DNA of 64,000 bases from Azadirachta indica (taxonomy: Eukaryota; Streptophyta; Magnoliopsida; Sapindales; Meliaceae): positions 8,255,657 through 8,319,656 of the forward strand of contig CM040449.1 of NCBI GenBank assembly GCA_022749755.1, read 5' to 3'. Positions 59,507 to 64,000 of this stretch are shown here, in pieces (the first letter of the stretch is position 1; each line of letters starts with the position of its first letter). The notes below the pieces were generated by a model that saw only the letters and a list, made by a program, of their open reading frames with translations, did no database searches and was not told the origin of the DNA. The position numbers and the translations under genes are program-made.

Positions 59507-60629
59507 TGTTGTTGTCAGATGGAGATGAAGTTGAATGATGATCGGCTGCTACTTTAGCTTCCACGAAATATATAGAGAGTTGTGTTGCCTAACATGAGCA
59601 GGAAACCTGAGCTCTACTAGGAATCTTATTATTACTTATTAGTTCCCGAAGTCCAATTTGCTTTAGTTTTCGAATGTGATGATAATTTTTTTTTTTTTAA
59701 CTTGTTACAAATTGGTACTAACGTGTAAACAAGGTAGCATAAAATATTAAAAGTAATTTATAATTTTAAAAAATATTACTCAAAAAATTTAAATACTTTG
59801 GTTTTGTTTAATATCTTTTTAAATAAAGATTTTTTAATAGATATTTTCTTAATACAGTTTATAACAGTAGTTTATTAATCGTTTGGTTATTATAAATAAT
59901 TTTTAAAAAAATTTTAAATAATTATTTTAATAAAAAATTTTTAATAAAAAATTTTAAGAAAATAGTTTAAAAATTAAAAAATATATTTTAAATAATTCCA
60001 CTTTTTAAAAATATGGAGAAATTTTATTTTCAAAAGTCTAAATTTGGGATTTCTTCTAAATTTGACAAGAACTTTTATCATTAAAATAAAAACTCTTTTG
60101 ACTAATAAAAGAGCCAAACCAAATGAGCACTTATTTTTAGATATCAATTCTTAATTTATATAATATTTATTAATAAATACCATGTGTGTAATAATTATTA
60201 TTAATTTTATTATTTCATTATTACGAACCGACATAATATAATCGTGACATCCATTTAACTCATTAATTTTTTTTTAGTTTTTCTTATATTTTTTATTAAA
60301 TTTCTTAAAATTCTTGAATGTTTTCAAAAATTAAAATACAAGTTAAAATTGTAATTAAAAAGTGACATTGGGACCAAAAAATTAAAAAATATTACAAAAT
60401 TTTGTAGGTAATTATGTAACACTTACTCATTAAATTAGAAACAAAGATCACGTATTTTGAGTCTAAATTTTTACACTACATTGTACATGTGTAATGTATG
60501 TACCAACAATTCTAGTAGAATTCGATAATAATAATTTCTACCAAAAGTAAGAAAGCATATTAAAACTAATTTATTTGGTCCTAATTCAAGAAAAATCTAT
60601 TCTAACATAACTATAGAGAGTTACTTATT
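59507..60629. other. Upstream of RING copy C; AT-rich
   Basis: 59507-59670 is the promoter/leader of copy C, with partial similarity to the A/B/D block (CCAATTTGCTTTAGTTTTCG). The rest is AT-rich. A stretch around 59797-60137 with TTTGGTTTTGTTT and AAACCAAATGAGC ends may be a decayed MITE. Confidence 0.4.
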
Positions 60630-61040
60630 GATCTAGCTAATTGATATTATACATATTCTTCAATATTAAACAAAAACTTTTTAATAATATTGGTACCAAT
60701 CGAAAAATATATTCAAATTAAGAATTAGGGATAAATATGTAAATTTAATATTTTTAAATAAAAAATAAAAGTCACGCATTTTAATTGTTGAATCTACTAT
60801 TACAAGACACTTGATCACATTATATTAAAACTAGAAAATCTTAGAATTTTTTTTTAACTAATTGCATTATATAATGTTTAATCGAGAGATCATACAAAAC
60901 TAGTTCAATTATACACGGTGTGGTATTGTTGTGAAAATCATAAAATCTGAGTGATTAATGAGGAGTAATTTGGTAATAGGATACTTACTTAAGGCAAATA
61001 TGGTTGAAAAAAATAAAATAAAAAGTAAAAAGAGGGAAGC
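60630..61040. repeat. Duplicated flank, unit 2 (empty site of the foldback element)
   Basis: It matches 54017-54140 plus 54971-55245 without the foldback transposon; the junction lies in the A-rich text near 60762-60775. Confidence 0.8.
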
Positions 61041-61771
61041 TTAGAATGTTTGTGGAAAAGACCAAATAGTATTTTGAAGATATTTCTTTTATTTATAAGA
61101 TAAAACTCTTTTTTGGAAAGTAGAAAGTAAGGGAAGAATTAGTTTGAAAAAGATGGGAAGTTAAAAAATGAGTGAAGTGTTTTAATTTAAAAAATGGAAA
61201 ATTCTATGAAAATTTCAGTATTAATAATTCAATTTTATTGACCTTTAAATTTTAAAATTTAAATTTGAACCATTCATTTTATATAATAAAAATTAACCCG
61301 TATATGAGGTAACATCTCAAATTGACCTGATATATAGGTTAAAATTTTTTTTTTTTTTTTAATTTTTTAATATATTTAACTTATTTTGTTATATTTTAAG
61401 TTTTAAAAATATATTTGAAATACAAATTCGTATATTATAGTGAAAAATTTAATGTTAAACAATGTGTTATGCATACTAAAAATAATCTACTTTCAAAACA
61501 TTAAGTTAGATATTATAAAAATTTATATTCTTTCTTTATTTTTTAAAAAAATTATTAATAATAAAATAAATTATTATAACTCAAAAATCAATATTACAAA
61601 GTAAGACACATCTCATATATCACTCATGATAATTGTATTTATATGAATTAATGAAAAACATAAGTTATTCTAAAGATGTAAATGTTATCATAATATTTAA
61701 AAATGATCAGTATAATAAAATAAAATAACCTTATTAATAATAGTACATTAATAGAAAAAGAAATAAGAATA
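61041..61771. other. AT-rich intergenic DNA between duplicated flank and RING copy D
   Basis: No gene recognised. It occupies the place where the RING half of copy D would be expected. Confidence 0.5.
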
Positions 61772-61865
61772 TCATAAATCTGATAAATTGTTAGTAAAGA
61801 AAAAAAGGCTACATGTTATTATCAAATATAAATAAGAAATTTTGAAAAAGATAATTAAGAAATTA

Positions 61866-62164
61866 AGGAGTTTCTCTGCGAGACGAAAGGCGTGGAAGGC
61901 ATGTAATAGATGGAGACTGCAACGCAAAGGGGAGGCTAGTGCGTATGGAGGAATTTGAATAAGAGGAAAGCGATGTTCAGGAACAATGGCGTAATCCTGT
62001 AACATGATAAGCTGGCCCTCAAGTCTTCGATACACCTTCTGGAATCTTTGTCTGAGAAGAATGGTGATATTCCCAGCTGGGTTCTGATCCAAAGGCAACG
62101 AGCTGTTGCTGCTCCTCCTTATGCTTCTTCCTACAAGATCTAGATTGAATTGTACCAACGCCAT
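61866..62164 (-). pseudogene. RING-H2 family copy D, truncated (no RING)
   Basis: Minus strand, starting MALVQFNLDLVGRSIRR at 62164. About 100 residues match copy B almost throughout (NPAGNITILLRQRFQKVYRR, QLIMLQDYAIVPEHRFPLIQ, LASPLRCSLHLLHAF, RLAEKLLNF). At about 61866 similarity stops abruptly and the frame runs into AT-rich sequence encoding a hydrophobic tail (IIFFKISYLYL...) up to a stop at 61772. The middle domain, charged helix and whole RING are missing, so it cannot be an E3 ligase of this type. The TATA-like box of B is changed (CCTATATGTTT). A truncated product that interferes with the intact copies is conceivable but unsupported. Confidence 0.85.
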
Positions 62165-62435
62165 TGTTGAACTTGAAGAGAACTCACAAACAGATGAAGA
62201 TGAATGATGATCACCTGCTCTGAAACACACAAGTATTTTTTGCCTGAGTAATTTTTAGCTGTCTGGAAGTAGTAAACATATAGGAAGAGTTTGTGTTGTG
62301 CAGTGTTTTGCTGTTCAGGAACAGAATAGGACAGAAAGAGCTACGAAGCTGAAGCTGTTGCCTGATTTTGTCCGATAACAGGCGGGAAACCCGCAAACTC
62401 CAAATGATTTTTAGTTTCCTGCTTGTTTCCGGATT
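62165..62435 (-). promoter_or_regulatory. Promoter/leader block upstream of RING relic D
   Basis: Homologous to the A and B blocks, with landmark AATCCGGAAACAAGCAGG at 62435-62418. Homology with B runs on to about 62780. Confidence 0.65.
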
Positions 62436-62762
62436 TGGTTATTCTTTTTATCAATTTATAATGTTTAATATTTAACAATCCTTTTGGCAGAAGAACTTTC
62501 TTTATTCGAATGCTTCTAATTTAAAAAAAAAAATTAATACAGGCTCGTAATTATTAATTAATTATTTTTAAATATCTTAAATAAATAATAATGAGATAAT
62601 GACACTATCGTGCTGAACTTTGACACAAAATAACAAATCATACAAGATATTTGAAGTATTGATACATGATGTTCATGGAATTTTCCATTTTGTAGTAATA
62701 CAAGAAAGACAGTTACGCGAGATTTTGTAATTATTTAGAAATCATTCTTTCAATTCTTGCTT

Positions 62763-62798
<36 letters not shown>
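62763..62798. repeat. (TA)n(GA)n microsatellite
   Basis: About twelve TA units followed by six GA units. Confidence 0.9.
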
Positions 62799-62851
62799 AA
62801 AGCATTAACAAGTCTTTATTATTTTCCACATATCTCTATGTCATTTGTAAT

Positions 62852-62968
62852 ATATTATTTGTAAACCGTTAAATATAGGTACATCAAATATAATCATAAT
62901 TAATGCACATTTCAAATTTGATCTCAACCGTTTCAATGTATTTAAATTTAACAGTTTACAAATAATAT
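62852..62968. repeat. Inverted repeat, probable MITE relic
   Basis: ATATTATTTGTAAACCGTTA (62852 on) and, inverted, ATTTAACAGTTTACAAATAA (62946 on) pair over 23 nt with one mismatch around a 71-nt spacer. The right arm, inverted, also matches 57205-57290 upstream of copy B. Confidence 0.65.
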
Positions 62969-63820
62969 AAAAATATATATAAAATAATGAGATTGTTGAT
63001 CATTCTTTATATATATTAGAGCTTTTCATAGTTGGAGAGTTAAAATTAGTCGTATAATTAGTGCATATTATTAATTATCCTAATTTGGTGAAGTATTAGT
63101 CAATAATTAATTTGATAAGTAGAAAAAGGTAGGAGTGATGAGATGTTAGTAAAAAATTAGAGGGTGATAAAGTATTAGACTTAAAATGAGAAATATCAGA
63201 CATTTTTTTAATTATATTATATGATAATTAGATTATTAATATGTAATCACGTCACGACTATTAATTAAATTGAATGTAAAACCACTCATTTTGAATGTAA
63301 ATTTTTAAAGTATATTACATACGTACTCACCAAAATTGGAGACAAACCCTTAACTAAAATATCAAATATTCTTTCATATTAAAAAAAAATAGAGGTGTTT
63401 ACAATCGAATTCGACTAATTCATTCAATCCAATCTTATCTAATTTGCATTCTAAAAGATTTAATTTATTAGTGGTTTGAATTGAATTGAAAAACCTGAAA
63501 TTCGCTAATTGTGAATTGGTTATAGATTTGTATTGTTGATCCATCAAAATCCAATAAAAAAAATTTTCTTATTAATTAAATTGATAATACATAAAAATAT
63601 AAAATATTTACACACATTCAACTAAGTTTTTTCCTTTTCGATTTGAAATTTTTTTTAATGATTGAATTCATACATCACATTACCTACATTACAAGTTCGG
63701 AGCTCTCAAAATGAAAATTGTGAAAAAGAATTTATATACTTGGGAAACATCAAAAAGCTCAAAATAGAAACAAACAAAAGAAAGAATAAACCAAGAAAAA
63801 CTAACGAAACAGAAGTGCAC

Positions 63821-64000
63821 CAAGGAGAAAAGAGAAAAGGAAATAAATATTTTTTTAAAAAAAAAATTAAAAGCTTAAACAATTCAAAATATATATACGT
63901 CCGTACATTGTGGACAATACTGCAATTTGACTGGCTACAAATTTTCAACTGTTCTAACTGTTATACATTCAAAGAGAAGAAACACAAATAATGAAGAAAT
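63821..64000 (-). repeat. 3' flank of a further RING copy (E), gene lies beyond the window
   Basis: Near-identical to 58643-58818, the 3' flank of copy C, up to the last base. A C-type RING gene on the minus strand is therefore expected to begin just to the right of the window. No coding part is inside. Confidence 0.8.

Larger units (their letters stand above)
62436..63820. other. Intergenic between RING relic D and copy E flank
   Basis: 62436-62780 matches the upstream of copy B. It also contains a (TA)n(GA)n microsatellite (62763-62798), an inverted repeat (62852-62968), and a dispersed repeat (63390-63590). No gene. Confidence 0.5.

Overview
The window is nuclear DNA of a dicot plant, probably a rosid. 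The evidence is GT-AG introns, plant-only families (DMP/DUF679, PORR, GT47 exostosin, DTX-type MATE, plant GDSL lipase, G-type lectin receptor kinase), very AT-rich intergenic DNA and many small foldback transposons. The species cannot be fixed from sequence alone. No rRNA, tRNA, CRISPR or prokaryotic feature was recognised.

Left part (1-14.7 kb), gene-dense: the 3' half of a FAB1/PIKfyve-type lipid kinase (+); a one-exon DMP membrane protein (+); a three-exon GT47 glycosyltransferase (-); a 99-codon unrecognised protein (-) whose leader probably carries a 3.3 kb intron; a RING-H2 gene, copy A (+); and a one-exon PORR organellar RNA-splicing-type protein (+).

Middle (14.7-37.4 kb), gene-poor: one three-exon MATE transporter (-) at 22.9-24.9 kb inside long AT-rich DNA. 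That DNA holds microsatellites, three copies of one repeat family and a foldback element with a GC-rich core.

Right part (37.4-64 kb): an intronless G-type lectin receptor-like kinase (-) is followed 6-7 kb away by a broken copy of its ectodomain. Between them lies a decayed Myb/SANT-like (Harbinger-associated) pseudogene. A four-exon GDSL esterase/lipase (-) and a possible tiny gene follow. The last 10 kb is a local RING-H2 cluster on the minus strand: copy B intact, copy C intact, copy D truncated before its RING, and the 3' flank of a further copy E at the window edge. The spacing and flanks of B/D and C/E match a duplicated two-gene unit of about 5.2-5.8 kb. An 826-bp palindromic transposon occupies unit 1 and is absent from unit 2. 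Copy A, 44 kb away in opposite orientation, shares promoter, coding and 3' UTR sequence with B.

The genes form no operon-like system. The connecting theme is recent local gene-family birth and death (RING-H2 and lectin-kinase families) accompanied by miniature transposons. The most interesting unexplained signals are the two-gene RING unit with its conserved promoter, a 39-bp pre-miRNA-like hairpin at 7.6 kb, and the large foldback element with a datable empty site.
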